64,000 nucleotides of DNA, taken from Dermanyssus gallinae (taxonomy: Eukaryota; Arthropoda; Arachnida; Mesostigmata; Dermanyssidae). Made by a program: the position numbers and the translations under genes. The stretch spans positions 1-64,000 of the forward strand of contig QVRM01000444.1 of NCBI GenBank assembly GCA_003439945.1, given 5' to 3'. This document shows positions 10,258-24,511 of the stretch, piece by piece (position 1 is the first letter of the stretch; every line of letters begins with the position of its first letter). The notes under the pieces are model-generated. The model did no database searches and was not told where the DNA came from. It was given only the letters and a program-made list of their open reading frames with translations.

Positions 10258-11715
10258 ATGTCAAAGTAAGTGATATCCGGTCAGGATAAGCCACCTGATT
10301 CGCTGGACATATCATGACTGAGGGCCGCCTCCGCCAGTGTTGAGAACAATACGACGAAGGCAGACGACATTACGGCACAAGCGGCCGCATTGCCCGTGCC
10401 TGAGGGCGAGACGGAGTGCACTTCCACCAGCAATGACGACGGGAGTGATGCGTTAGCACATGATCGCGCTGGCTGCAAGCGGCGCAGGCAATCTGATACA
10501 AGACAAGTGCACATCATGGACTAGTGGACTTCAAGGGATTCACCAAAGTGGTTTCGCGGAAGGAAAAAGCCATCACTTCACGCGAGCAACGACAACTTAA
10601 TAAGCTTCGAGGTGACATCGAAGCAGGGACCATCAATTTGTTCAAGGTTACGTTTCGAAGACAACCAGCTGCCGAGTCGGATAATTTGTCATTTTCCGAA
10701 GGTTCAATGCTTAAAATCTTCAAGGAGATCTACGCGGTGTCACCAGGCTGTCACCAGGTGATACTCAGTCAATTGCGGTCTGGGTAAAAGACTTAAAAAG
10801 TGTAAATACGCTTCTTTAAGTGTCAAGCCTAGGAGAATGCCCCGTATCGGCTGCCTGCCCAGCCGTCATCTCGTTTACCGCGAGAGTTGAGGGAATAATA
10901 GAATATGGAGTTTCCAAAGCACGTCGGCGATATCATTCGTCCCCTGGTGGGAGAATACCGCTGACGAAGGTAATCCTCAGTTTTTCTTACCAGCCACCGG
11001 TGTCCGTATTTCTCGGTCATAGATCTCACCCGGTTATCCTGGAACCGGGTCAAGCAAGAATCTGCTTTAAGTGCTTGAAGCCTGGGCATCTTGCCGACAA
11101 GTGTCTGGGAAAAAAGCTCTGCAAGAATTGCGGAGGCCCGGATTACACCGCCAACTCCTGTCGTAGCGCTCCGAGGTGTGTGAACTGCCAGGGACCTCAC
11201 CAGGCGGGATCTTTCTCATGACCGCGGCTAGCTTACCTGCGTGAAAGAAGTAGAATAAGTGAGGGCCGCATGCTCTAGCAGATTAGAGCGGATTATTCCG
11301 ACGCGATCATCGGTGAAGCTGTTCAGTGTCGCTCGGCTTCTGTCCAAGAGGACCCGTCTTCCGAGGTACGGGGTCCCACCTTTGCTACTGTGGTCAGGGG
11401 GATTTCGCCAGCAGCGGGGGCCGATCCGCGGGTCGTTCTACCGAACCCAAAGCCCATACCGAAGATCCAGATGAAGAAACGCAGCTACAGGTCGCCTACG
11501 ATCAGAACCCAGCGCTCCCGACGTTCGAGAAAGACCCCAAGAACAAGTGAGTCTCGCCAGATCGCCGATACCGGTTTGTCGCTCTCGAGGCTGGCTGATC
11601 TTCTGCAGGGAATTAGACCAGAATTATCTGCCGTGGTAAGGTCCCTAGAGGAAGCGTTGAGACCTCTCATGGGACTGCTTTCCGTGGTGGGCAAGTTAAA
11701 AGGTCTCGCCTTGTA
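10258..11715 (+). pseudogene. Family B ORF1 (zinc-knuckle protein), broken
   Basis: ATG at 10258 is followed almost at once by a stop; the protein continues in another frame (ENNTTKADDITAQAAALP, then CKRRRQSDTRQ). The middle part is open at 10524-10787 (GFTKVVSRKEKAITSREQ). At 11,070-11,215 three knuckles stand in a row: CFKCLKPGHLADKC, CKNCGGPDYTANSC and CVNCQGPHQ. A basic tail follows. By analogy with other LINEs it should bind element RNA. A gag-like ORF1 beside an RLE-type ORF2 is unusual. Confidence 0.65.
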
Positions 11716-13968
11716 ATGACAGACCACAACTACAACAAGCCTAACCGCGGGCCTGCCAGCCCGCGGTCCGGGCAGTCGGACCCCAACAGGGCCCCCTGCC
11801 CAACCTGTGGGCTTTCGTTTACACGAAGAGGTCTACGTCGACACATAACGACTAAGCACGGAGGGGTTGCCTATAACATGAACGACGAGTCGGAGCCCTC
11901 AAACTCTCGGTTTACCGCAGATGGGTTAATCGGCGTTATTCAAGATGTCACTCGCCGCTGGCGGGTGGTCCGCATTTTGCCAAAATCAGTACGTAGGCAA
12001 GTAGTAGTTCACCAAGGTCCTGTGCTCAGTCGCAGAGAACAACGACGATACGGCCCGGCTTTCTCTGTTCTCCTTCGCGCCTGTTGTCCTCCGCCTCCCC
12101 GATGCTGGGAAAGATGACCGGTCATTGGCGGTTATCGTCCGGAAAAACCTTCGCGACTTTGCTCAGGGGAGACGGTTTGACGATGGCTGTATCCCTCCTT
12201 CAAACCTACGTCCCCGGCAGCGGACAGTTGACACCGTCCGGCTAGCCATTACCAAGCTCTCGGAAGGCGACGTTTCTTCGGCGGTCAGGGTCTTAAATCT
12301 CAGAAGACACGCTGGCACAGAAGCTCAGCCGCGGGTCTCGATTTCATCAGATCACGGCTCTTACAAGATCTGCTGTCCCCCGCTCTAGGAGCTGCCGCCG
12401 ACCGGCTTGCGGCTGCCCTAGCTAAAGTCGTTATTCATCTTCGCTGGGATTCGCTGCTCTCCGAATGCTCTCTTTTCGCCCTTAAGAAGAAAGATGGCAG
12501 CGTCATCTGCAATCCGAAGGCTGGCGGCAAAAATCGGCATCCTTGAGAACAAGACAGACATCTCGTATGCTCTTGGTGACCATCAGCTTGGGTTTGCGAC
12601 ACCGGGAGGATGCGAGGCCGCAGTACATTTGACTCGGTCCTTTTTGGAGTCATGCTCTGAAGCTACCCTTGTGGTCAAGCTTGACTTCAGGAACGCCTTC
12701 AACAGTATTCGAAGGGACCATTTGTTGAGTGCGGTGAAAGCTTGGGCCCCGAGCATGTTCCAGCAGGTGGAACTTGCTTATAAAGAGCCATCCTACCTCC
12801 TTCTGCCGCACGAGGTCATAATGTCGCAGACTGGGGTACAGCAGGGCGACCCGCTGGGCCCGCCGCTGTTCTGCCTGGCTGTTAAAGAGTTAGTTGACTC
12901 TCTCGAGTGCCCGCTAAACGTATGGTACTTGGACGACGGTGTACTGGCTGGCGCCCCCGATGCAGTTCTGAGGGACATCCACAGAATCATCGAGTTCGCT
13001 GAACGGAGCGGCCTGGCTCTAAACCCCGAGAAGTGTGAGGTCCATGTTGTAGGAGGTGCTGCGCACTCTGAAGTGCTGGAGGCTCTCCCAGGGTGCAAGA
13101 CTGTCGGCACGGATTTAGAGTTGCTGGGCGTACCCCTATTCCCGCAGGGAGTTTCGGCTGCCCTCGAGAGGTGGCTAGCCAAGCTAGAAGATGCGATGTC
13201 ACGCGTTCACTTGGTGGGTTCCCATCGAGGCCTCTTTCTTCTGAGATCCTCCTTTTCGGCTCTACGTCTCAACCACTTGTTGCGAGGTGCAGATTGTTCA
13301 CTGGCTTCCGGACTTCTTGAACGACTCAACGACAGCATGCTGGCTACAGTAGAGGCATTGCTGAACCTCAGTCTATCTACGGGTGCACGCCAACAAGCTC
13401 TACTCCCCGTTCTTTGGGGTGGCCTAGGGTTACCTGATGCGATTGTCTTATCTGAGATAGCTCTGGCAGCTTCTCTACACAGGCCTATGCAACATGCTAG
13501 AACCCTCCTCGATTCGGCTGCCCTCACAGACTTAGAAGCCCGATTGGAAACAAGCCGCCGTAGAGCAGTTGCCCTGTGCGGCCACGAGCCCGCCGAAGCT
13601 GGAGACCAGAAAGAATGGTCAACAGCTCTATATGAGCAAAGGGTCGTAGACCTCATTGCGGGATGCACGACGGACGCCGACAAGGCCAGGCTGCACGCCG
13701 TCTCCTCAAAGGGGGCGGGCGCATGGCTACACGCCATTCCCTGTGCCCGGATCGGGACCCTGCTAGATGATGAGTCGGTGAGGATTGCCGTCGGACTTCG
13801 TTTGGGAACAGACATTGTATACACTCATACCTGCGTCTGCGGAGACGTCGTCGGGCCAGACGGACGCCACGGGCTGTCCTGTATCGTCAGCGCAGGTAGG
13901 CGAGCAAGACACCAAGCCCTGAATGAAACCTTCAGTCGGGCTTTACGATCCAGTAGTCTTGGCAAAAA
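11716..13968 (+). pseudogene. Family B ORF2: C2H2 finger, RT (WYLDDG), start of RLE
   Basis: The start ATG at 11716 lies just after ORF1. Residues 30-55 hold one C2H2 finger (CPTCGLSFTRRGLRRHITTKH-type: C..C then H....H), the DNA-binding head typical of R2-like proteins. The frame changes once near 12,120; from 12,494 it is open to 13,990. RT motif A is KLDFRNAFNSIRRDHLL, motif B GVQQGDPLGPPLFCL, motif C WYLDDGVL. Then come GGLGLPDAIVLSEIAL and the C-C-H-C knuckle CVCGDVVGPDGRHGLSC. It ends at TFSRALRSS, exactly before the PD catalytic block, where copy B2 takes over. Confidence 0.75.
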
Positions 13969-16053
<2,085 letters not shown>

Positions 16054-16070
16054 ATGGTATCTCTTTGCAG

Positions 16071-16253
16071 ATGGTGAGCTTTATCCGGCTTTTGAAGAAC
16101 CGCCGAGGAGTGTAAAGTACTTGCATATAGATCAGCTTTGTAAGCCGTGGTCTTTGCATTTTGAAAAACAGTACGTTATCAACGGCGAACGAATTGCTCG
16201 CTTGCCGGAGGTAGCGATCTTTTCAATGAGACCGGGAACCGCGAAATTGATGA
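16071..16253 (+). CDS. CD36-family receptor gene (plus strand), internal exon with frameshift
   Basis: Acceptor ctctttgcag precedes the exon and donor GTATGT follows it. It codes for the conserved middle of the CD36 ectodomain: [12 protein letters not shown], then [15 protein letters not shown] (the dLCr block with its disulphide cysteine). After GERIARL the frame must shift by one base to continue as [16 protein letters not shown]. With the shift the exon ends in phase to join the next exon (IDE|CLNGQ). Without it a stop follows. Length is 183 bp; 184 would restore the frame. It is homologous to minus-strand exon 57,638-57,806. Earlier exons are not recognised in the window. Confidence 0.75.
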
Positions 16254-16779
16254 GTATGTCCCTTGTACACCGAAAGAGCATGAAAGCATTCCATTGTCTT
16301 GTAATATTTTAAGGTCTTGTGAGGCTGACAAAACTGTAGACTATCTGGGAAGCTCATATGTTCCTTATCTTCCGTATCTGGGGAACGCATATGTTCCTTA
16401 GCTTCGTTGGTTGACTCAATAAGGCTGCAACTCTGCAGAGTATTAGGCCACACAATATCGAGGTAGATTTTTACAGCACCATTGCAGCACGTGACAACTC
16501 TTCATACAAACAAATACTGGGGTCCCTGACGACGAATGTTAAGAATGAAATATATGAGCTTGATAATAGCGTAGTATATATAATTGTTTGTCTTATAGAA
16601 GACTAACTGAAACTTGCGGTAGCACATACGTATATCGCAGCAAGGAAGCTAGCTTCCTGCTACTCGACTGAAGTGTTGATTTTGTCATTTACTTGATTAT
16701 GTCACGTTGCATTAAAGTCTGTCATAATTCTTAGAAGCTAGAGGAGATGTGCACGCCCTCCGCTAAGGTTTTTTTTTCT

Positions 16780-17745
16780 GGGAGGTTTCGGGAATGCATG
16801 ATGCACATGCGCCACTAGCAGCCTGCGTGACTAGTGTGAGACTCGCAAACCCACTAAACCCGGATTCCTCCCCACCCCCCCCCCCCCAGGCTCGGTATTA
16901 CTTTGGCATTACATTGAAACCGTGGGAGAGGCGTCTCTGCCGTTCTTCTTCAATCAGCTCTATCCCTGACTATCATCCCGCATGCCTACCTGCGGTTGGA
17001 TAAGGGGATGCCAATTTGTAATCTGTCCTGTGAAAGTGCGTCGAGTTGCTTTATGCTGGACACACCTCAGCATTGTGTGTTCCGGGATATCTTCGAGTCT
17101 ATCGTAGATCGTAGAAGATAGGACGCACGTGGGGCTGATGGCCTTCCTGATTCTAAACAGATAGGACTGAAGGCTGCCGTAAGCTAAGTTCTTCGGTTGA
17201 TTGAGTCATTCTATGATGTCTGCGATGGGGGTGCGGGTCTGGCGCCTGGAGCACCCTGCGGTAGACGAGCCAGACCTTCTGCCAGAGATCGCTTAAGCGC
17301 TAACAATTCTCGTTTTCTTTTTTAATTGGGGTTATTCTGTAAGCGGAGAGTACTCTGGGGGCTTCAGTCATCCGGGCCTGCCACAGACGAGACCGCTTTG
17401 CGGCGAATTTTAGTGCATCAGTGCGCTAGGCCGACGCTCTGTACAGGGTGACCGACTTGGCTGCGAACAGAGTAAGTCGTCCTCTTAGCAACTGTGGCCT
17501 ATAGATATTGGGCATATTGCGTGTGAGGGTATTGGCAGTCTTTGTTGCTATTTCCGTCAGCCGTCGCACGTGTTTAATACAACGGAGACCCCTGTCGGGT
17601 AACCCCGACATTTTTTTACAGTGTTTTTACCAAGTGCGGTCTCCTAGTCTTCTAGGCAGAGGTAAAGGGCGGCTTCATCTTCTCTGCCTTGCTCTTAACA
17701 GAGACAAAGTGAACTTTGCTGCTCGATTCGAGCCTTGATGGTTAG
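16780..17745 (-). mobile_element. R1-type LINE fragment (end of RT to 3' end)
   Basis: Minus-strand reading gives CIKHVRRLTEIATKTAN, NMPNIYRPQLLRGRLTLF, then ARMTEAPRVLSAYRI, the usual post-RT sequence of R1/jockey-type proteins. The last ~270 bp (16,790-17,055) are repeated at 52,895-53,145 and contain a C-run and TTTAGTGGGTTTGCGAG. The fragment lies in the large intron of the plus-strand CD36-family gene. Confidence 0.65.
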
Positions 17746-17789
17746 GACAAGGTTATTAGCGTAAGCAAGCAGGCTAACTCCAGGAGGAA

Positions 17790-18430
17790 GAGCTCCTGAA
17801 GCTTGACTTTAAGAACACACTTAACTCTGTAAGAGGGGCTTAAATGCGGTCGCGACAGACTGCCTCCAGCAAACGCACCACGTCAACCAAGCGTACCGTA
17901 CCGCTTCTAAATTGGTCCTCCCAGATGATCCTAAAGCTTTGGCCACGGGACTGCAGCAAGGTTATATTTTGTCTCCCCCTCCCTTTGTTTTGCTTTGTTA
18001 ATAAAGAGCGAGTGGACCTTTTCAACAGCCCACTTTACATTTGGTATCTGGATGATGGCGTGCTGGGGAACGATGCAGACATAGTGGCCAACGACGTTTA
18101 GCGTGCTTGAGAGATACTGGGTTTGGGGCTGAATCCCCACAAATGTCAGATTTATCTTTTAGGAGATACTGCACAGGCCTCGGACCGTCACACCTTCTAG
18201 GTTTTATTGCCGGGATGTAAGATTAATTTCGGTAATGACCTGGAGCTTGTAAAAGTTCTCCGGCCAAAAGGAGCCTGGTCGCATACGCTCCCAAGTACGC
18301 CAGTGAGCACCCTCCTGGACGACGCGACAATCCGAATCGGGGCAGGTAATCGTCTCGGCGGTGACCTTGTCTCCCATATCAATGCGGCTAATATGTTAGC
18401 AAATCAGCCCATCACGGACAAACACTATTT
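17790..18430 (+). mobile_element. Family A RLE element, internally deleted relic (copy A3)
   Basis: RT motif A relic (LKLDFKNTLNSV), motif B region (LQQGYILSPPP) and motif C (WYLDDGVLGND) are followed by GLNPHKCQIYLLGDT. At about 18,265 the sequence jumps to the endonuclease region (GAWSHTLPS, STLLDDATIRIGAG, GGDLVSHINAANM). Roughly 0.6 kb between RT and RLE is missing. Stops in several frames show it is dead. It lies in the CD36-family intron. Confidence 0.7.
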
Positions 18431-18879
18431 GTGTTTCTATTAATTTTTAAACAAGGTCATAGACATATACGAATAAATGATTAAGGTATTCCTCTTAAAG
18501 TCATGTCTTGTTTAATAAACCGTTGGGGATTCTAAAAAGTCATAGCTATGGGAGCCTCGCATCTTTTCTAAATATATCACATCAAGGTTGCTGTACTACG
18601 AAAGAACTGCCTGGCTTGACTAATCAGGAAGAGCTTAAATATGATTTCTCGACCACCAAAACCGATTGCTTTGCGATCAAAATGCAATCGAATTTTGGCT
18701 AGATCTGTCATACTTTTTTTTGAAATATGACAAAAAGCTTAGATCTCGAGGACATTTGTTCTATTGACTGGATTCAGTTTTTAGATCTACTCAAGATTTC
18801 AAGAGGGTAGAGTACTACCAAAATTTTATGGTATTTTTTCGAATGTTGTCATTCGAGTGGTGCAGTAGACTTTCAGCGA
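18431..18879. other. Intronic stretch, no feature recognised
   Basis: About 450 bp between copy A3 and element D. It is AT-rich with no recognisable coding motif, exon or repeat. Its right part may be the 5' UTR of element D. Confidence 0.4.
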
Positions 18880-19026
18880 GCTCTGTGTAAATGTGTGTTC
18901 TGGTGTATTTTTAAACTCGCCCAGTGCTGTTTTTCGTCAACGATGGGGTTGATACATTCACCAACGCCGGTTTAAACATCGCGGCAGGTTACTCAACCTG
19001 GCTCTACGTCGACAGCAACAACAACA

Positions 19027-20443
19027 ATGTCGGCACCAGACGTCTCAAGTAGCAATCACGATCCTCCTTCTATCGCAGACACAGACCTATCGAAAGACGT
19101 TCAAAACGCTGCAGCCGATCAAGAGACTAAGCTAGTAGCAAAAGTGTCAACAAGTGGAACGAAGGTGAAGAGAAAGCAGCCGCAACAGACAGATGATGGA
19201 GGAGAGGGCGCTGGCATCGACAGTGGTGCAACAGCGGCGGCTAACAAACGGCAAGCGACCAGCCCACCGCAACGGGAGAAACCATCAAAGACGAGAGCAG
19301 CGGGAGAGGACGGCACAGAGTGGACAACTATAGCGGAATCCCCTGGTTCCAGTAAAACGTGTGCGATGAAAGGGAACCTTGAAGAGCGCGGCCACAGAGC
19401 GGCCATCTGATATATCCAATGAGGCGCACGTCAACGAAGACATCGAGGGCTGGAACGTTGGCGGGTTCCAACTTTCGATGTCTTTGGGGTGGGTGGAAAA
19501 GTTATTAGAAAGGACACAACTCCAAAGATTGAAACAAATGAGCGGCCTGAAGCGATTATTATGTCGCTAAACACTTTAACAAAACAGTTAAGGAACCTCG
19601 TTTTACACGAATCGGTGAACCCGTTCTCGTCGCAGAAGAAGCAGAAAACAGAGCGACTTTGCTAAGTTTAACATCAGTCGGAGGTATACCGGCTCAGTCT
19701 AGAGCAAGCGGCCACAAATCAGCAGTAAAGGGGAAAATCTTTGGTGTGCATCCGTCACTCAGCGACTTTTGTTAACGCTTTGGAGTCACTAGGTGTCACT
19801 GAGGCCTCCCGAGTCAGAGCTTAGGACGTCCGAACCGGTATAGTTACGGCCACTGACCAAGTAATTCTAACTTTTTCTGGAATTTCCCGACGTAAGTTCG
19901 CCTGGGCCTAAAGACACACGGGGTAATGCTCTATAGGGAGACGCACCAATGTTACCGGTGCTACAGCTTAGAACACATCAATCCGGACTGCCCGTAGACG
20001 ACTCCTCGTTGCCATCACTGTGGTTCCACGAACCATGTTCGGAAAGATTGCAACCAAGCGGCAAAATGCTGCTTGTGTAAAGCAAACCATAAAGCCACTT
20101 ACGGCCGTTGCCCGCACCGGCTTCGCCGTATGGAGCAGCTGAAAAAGTCATACAGAGAAAACCCGATTCCGTACCAAAGATCTGCGCGCCTGTTACCGAT
20201 ATTCAACCATTAACGTCGTTTTCGAAAAGGTCTTTCTCTGCTGTGGTCCAGAACGGGGTAAAGGTACCGGCGGCGCCTCCCAAGGCCCAGCCCGCTGCTG
20301 CTACGGTGATCAAAGAGCAAAAACAGATTACCAATGACTTACTTCAAACTAACAGCTTTGACAAAGTGGTGCAATGTGTCACGGAGAAGAAACTACCAAT
20401 TATAATCGACGCGATAGTGGCGCAAATCGGAATAGCAATTTAA
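19027..20443 (+). pseudogene. Family D ORF1 (zinc-knuckle protein), broken
   Basis: ATG at 19027 opens a 127-codon low-complexity, Lys/Ser/Thr-rich N-terminus (SAPDVSSSNHDPP). After several frame changes come the knuckles CYRCYSLEHINPDC, CHHCGSTNHVRKDC and CCLCKANHKATYGRC (about 19,955-20,115). The C-terminal segment is open to 20,443. Overall plan matches the family B ORF1: an unstructured head, then three knuckles. Confidence 0.65.
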
Positions 20444-22269
20444 AAATCTCCTTTGAATGCTCTTCCCAGCTTGTTCATTCAAGCGGTGCCGTCTATAATC
20501 CCTGGCGGCGCTCCTGACGTGGCTTCGGACGGTTTTCGCGGACAGCTGGAACTGGCTCTCCGCACAGCGCTCAATTCGAGCATAGCGGAGCTACCTCATC
20601 TGGCAACTCTACAAGCGACTTCTATTGTGACGACGTCACTGCAGGCATCGTCACATGTGATAAGCACTGGCAGCAGAGCAGCTAGTGTCAACGAGGTCCT
20701 CTTCTCGAGACAACAGGACATTCGTTACTGGGCGACAACGATGACGCAGAACAATACCACGGCGCTATCAACCTTGGAGTCGACAGTGCGATCTCCGGCG
20801 CCGATCTCACCATCAACTGCCTTCACTCGCACTGTTCAACGACTGTCCGCTGTCCGCCAAAAAATTAACATGCTCTCGACCGTTCCGCGTGGTGTGAGGC
20901 CCACAGTCGCAGCCGAACTGACCAACACGATGAAGTCGATTTGCACAACAAATTACCTATTCGCGGTTCCGTCTGGCTCACTTTGCAACAACTGTTCTCA
21001 CTATACCTCGGCAAAAGGGTAAAAGGAAAGTCACTATGTTCACTTGTTTGGGACAACCTCAGTCGATTCAGGAACCGTTCCCCTTTTGATACCACCATCA
21101 TTGCCAACAAGTGCGCGGCGCCGAAGACTAGCAGAAACGATAATAGGCAAAGAGCCCGGGAGGTGCAGGCAAACCTGCCTCAGGGGGTTTCTGCAGCAGC
21201 ACGCATTTTTATCTCAACGGATTTAATGGCTCCACAAGACTCCAACACGCATCGCACACTTAGCGAAAAACATTCGGATATGCCAGAAAGGTCGGCTTTT
21301 CCGCCACCGCCTATAGACGTTCCAGCCGACCAAATTAAAGGAGGTTGCCACGCTGCAAGAGCCTTTGTAAATATCAACTCGGCATCAAATAACTCGATTT
21401 TAATAATGCCTTTAATTCCCTGAGAAGAGACGCGATTGTCGACACTGTCAGATCAGGCTTTCCAGCAATCTACCCCACAATCTACCAGATGTACAGAAAT
21501 CCATATAATCGATTTTGGGGGGAAAAGATAGTACTTTCCAAAAGTGGGAAACAGCAGGGAGACCCTTGTGGCCCGGCTCTCTTCTGTCTGACAATTTGCA
21601 AACCGCTCTAGAGTCAGAATTTAAGCCGTGGTTCCTGGACGATTAAATGATTGGCGGTACTCTTGATTCCGCGCTTTGTGATGTGAAAAAGGTAATCGAT
21701 TTTGGTGTCACCTTTGGGCTGCAACTTAACGCGTCAAAGTGTGAGCTGCCCAATTTATCATCCGACAACGCTTTTCGTGGCAAGTGCTTGCGCCGGGCGC
21801 AGGACCTGCTTCCTGACATCAAGCTATGCACTGATGAAGACATCGAGCTTCTTGGAGCTCCCCTCACAATGGCCTCAGCAAAACTCGCCCTGAACAGGAG
21901 GTCATTATCGTATTTATTTCACTCATATTGAGTATGCATATATATAAATATACAGTCAGCTGCTCGCGGCATGTTATTTGAGAGAGGCAGTGTAGTGATC
22001 TCTTCGCAAGGGCCAGGCAGGCAGACACATAAAACTTCGTACACACCTGAGAGCAGTCGACAGACGCACTCGGTGTACTTTTCGTGGAAGCTCGTATTCG
22101 AACAAACCAGGTGTTGATAGCCATGCACTATGTATCTGGTATAGACGTGGCGATTGTCACATGCAAGACCAGACCAGAGGTGAGAGGCCCTAAAAATATC
22201 CAGGTTTTCGACCTCTCGTCGGACTTGTTCGACTTTATTTGCCCATTATTCCCTTATTGCCAGCATTGA

Positions 22270-22600
22270 CAGGCAAAGTACTCGCTTCATGTACATTGTA
22301 ATACACCTTTCAAGCAAACCAAAGTTTGCCCGAGTGAGGTGTTCCCATACTCTGTCAAGACCATACATCAGCGCTGGAACAATCTTGAGGTAGAAAAGCG
22401 CCACTGCCGTCGGGACGAATAGTCGCCGGACATGGCCTACCTCTCCATAAAGATAAATTAGGGCTGTGCCTCGACGATGTGAGCAGTGAAGGTCGTTCTA
22501 GTATAATGAAGCCGAAACGTATGACGTCTTTATTAGCCAATCGACCTCCTCTTCTGAATTTCATAGCCTTGGTCTTCATGGCGTTTACTTCCTGCCCCCT
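22270..22600 (-). mobile_element. LINE RT fragment nested in element D
   Basis: Minus-strand reading gives NAMKTKAMKFRRGGRLAN, the N..KTK..KFR.GG motif seen after the YxDD box in jockey/CR1-type RTs. Only about 100 codons remain. Its strand is opposite to the host element. Confidence 0.55.
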
Positions 22601-23160
22601 TGAGGCAAGGAACAGGAAGTGCGAGCTTATGGATCTTTGGGTGTTCTAGGTTGGAATCCCTGGATGCTCATCCCGCATTATACTTAATGGGAACTAGTCT
22701 TTCGACACTTACCGGCTCGGAGACCAGACCTCGTCATAACAACACCTACGAGGGTCTGGGTCTTGGACGCCGAGGTCTGCGGCCCCTCAAGAGACCTTGC
22801 ATTGGCCAGACGGGATAAGATCAGGAAATACGATATACCCGGGGTCAGGGATCAACTTCCCAGCTCGCTTCCCCACCGATTCGGGTCCATCACCGTGTCA
22901 ATGACCGGTGTATGGGAGCCCGAGTCGGTGAAGGATCTCCTGACTCTCGGGTTATCGAAGAAAAACCTGATCGACCTAACCGTCCTGGCCATGCAGAGTA
23001 CCCTACGGGTCTTCCGGGCGCACCGGGACCACAAAAGCTGGGTCCGTCGCGGAGGAGGAGCAGGCGAACTCACCGGGAGGCGATTTTAAATTATTTTTTT
23101 AGGCGGGCACTGCCTCAGTGTGCAAATGTGCAATTATTGAATAAATTCAATGTTGTATTC
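22600..23160 (+). mobile_element. R2-clade LINE C-terminus nested in element D (copy E2)
   Basis: It reads RPDLVITTPTRVWVLDAEV followed by LALARRDKIRKYDIPGV, then GVWEPESVKDLLTLGLS and FRAHRDHKSW. This is the endonuclease and terminal domain of an R2-like protein (PD..D with downstream K..KY). Copy E1 at 6,780-8,285 gives the matching VWVLDAEVCGP and GVWDSR-type blocks, so both are one family. It is 5'-truncated. Confidence 0.7.
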
Positions 23161-24319
23161 CCATATTCTTCGTTGCACGGACGCGTCTGCCCAGAGAGAC
23201 ATTCTACAACCATTTGACGAGAAGTTACGACAATTCGTGAAACAGGTGTTAAATTTGAAGTAAGTTGGGACCAGGCTTCCCTTCCTACCTCAGCCGGAGG
23301 TCTGGGAATCAGACCGCATTCTTGGACTCAATCACTACTTTTCACGAGCTGATTTGATCTCTAACCTCCGAACGCCAAGTCATTTCTAGAACGGTTCATG
23401 GAGTCCAAAAAAGAGAAAATCACCGCCCGCCACCGCGTGGTGCTTGATGACGCACGTCAGTTTGGCTGAACGCCTTCGTAGTCAAAGCCACACATAAGAA
23501 AATTCTGGACATCACGGTCGATACACTTGGCAAAGCACGCCGTCTAGCAGCCTTCAATGAATCAAGCGCCAACTAGCTACAAGGCATTCCCTCGCCGCAG
23601 CTGGGGACAATGCTGGACAATACAACACTCCGCATAGTTTCTGGCCTGCGGTTAGGAGTGGCCTTATGCGCGCCTCATGCATGCTCCCTTTGCGACACAC
23701 CGGTGTCGCCAAGGAGAGAGCATGGCCTCAGCTGTTCTAGGAGCTGCAGAAGACATTCGCGTTACGCCGCGCTTAACGAAATTATTTCAAAGGCGCTACA
23801 TTCCGCTAACGCGCCCTGCAGAAAAGAGCCAGTTGGACTGGCAACGGACTAAGCCCTACGGCCAGACGGAAAGGGTCTTGTGTGGGGCGCAACCAAAGGC
23901 CCTTGTGTGGGGCGCAACCGTGTGGGACACGCTGGCGCCATCTTACAGGAATCGAGTCTCGAGATCAGCAGGCGCTGTTGCTAATTTAGCGGAGCAGCGA
24001 AAACGTCTGAAGTATCGCGAGTTGGAGGCAACTTTTATAGCACAGCCAGTTGCGATAGAAACAATAGAGGTCATGGGCGAATCTACAGTACGTTTCCTGA
24101 TAGAAATTGGGAAACGAGCGGCAAGTGAGAAGGATGAAAAAAGGGCGGGAGAATTTCTGCTGCAAGGAATATCCATTGGAGTGCAACGTGGAAATGCGGC
24201 CGCGGTGCTAGGCTCGCTGCCCTCAGGCAGTGGTTTACTGGGGTTGACCTAAGTTTATAATAAAAGTGTACTGCGTATAATATAATTAAATGATATAATT
24301 AGTAAAAAATGATAGACGC

Positions 24320-24320
<1 letters not shown>

Positions 24321-24402
<82 letters not shown>

Positions 24403-24409
24403 TAATAAT
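24321..24409. repeat. (TAA)n tail/microsatellite
   Basis: About 89 bp of TAA units directly at the 3' end of element D. Element C (35,071-37,500) also ends in the same trinucleotide on its own strand, so this is probably the element tail rather than a chance microsatellite. Confidence 0.9.
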
Positions 24410-24511
24410 TTTATGAACGTTTTACACATTTGGATTAGAGCGCATACTCGTATGTTTTAGTAAAAACACTAGCATATTACTATGTAATGTGGTTCATTTT
24501 GTTTTTTACAG

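Larger units (their letters stand above)
10258..13968 (+). mobile_element. RLE-type WYLDDG retrotransposon, family B copy B1 (lacks 3' end)
   Basis: The copy has a zinc-knuckle ORF1 (10,258-about 11,700) and an ORF2 starting at 11,716. It stops inside the endonuclease domain at about 13,968, where copy B2 begins in the same orientation. Neither ORF is intact, but the RT part is open for 498 codons. This is the best-preserved two-ORF copy in the window. Confidence 0.8.
20453..24252 (+). pseudogene. Family D ORF2: RT and RLE domain, broken and interrupted
   Basis: The region opening at 20453 (190 codons) has no recognised fold. RT motif A reads NAFNSLRRDAIVDTV and motif B GKQQGDPCGPALFCLTI; the Trp of motif C is retained before an in-frame stop where the YLDD residues should follow (about 21,630-21,650). 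After the nested insertions the protein resumes with SLPTSAGGLGIRPHSW and GTMLDNTTLRIVSGLRLG. The knuckle is CSLCDTPVSPRREHGLSC and the endonuclease relic is followed by GVQRGNAAAVLGSL. A 30-bp repeat near 23,872-23,918 duplicates the LVWGAT block. Confidence 0.65.
18880..24409 (+). mobile_element. RLE-type WYLDDG-group retrotransposon, family D, with nested insertions
   Basis: Order on the plus strand: ORF1 from 19027 with zinc knuckles near 19,950-20,110; a second coding region from 20,453; RT at 21,340-21,930; interruption at about 21,930-23,200 by two unrelated LINE fragments; then the GGLGIRPH block and the RLE domain to 24,250. The 3' end passes into a (TAA)n tail. It fills most of the CD36-family intron. 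All ORFs are broken. Confidence 0.75.
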
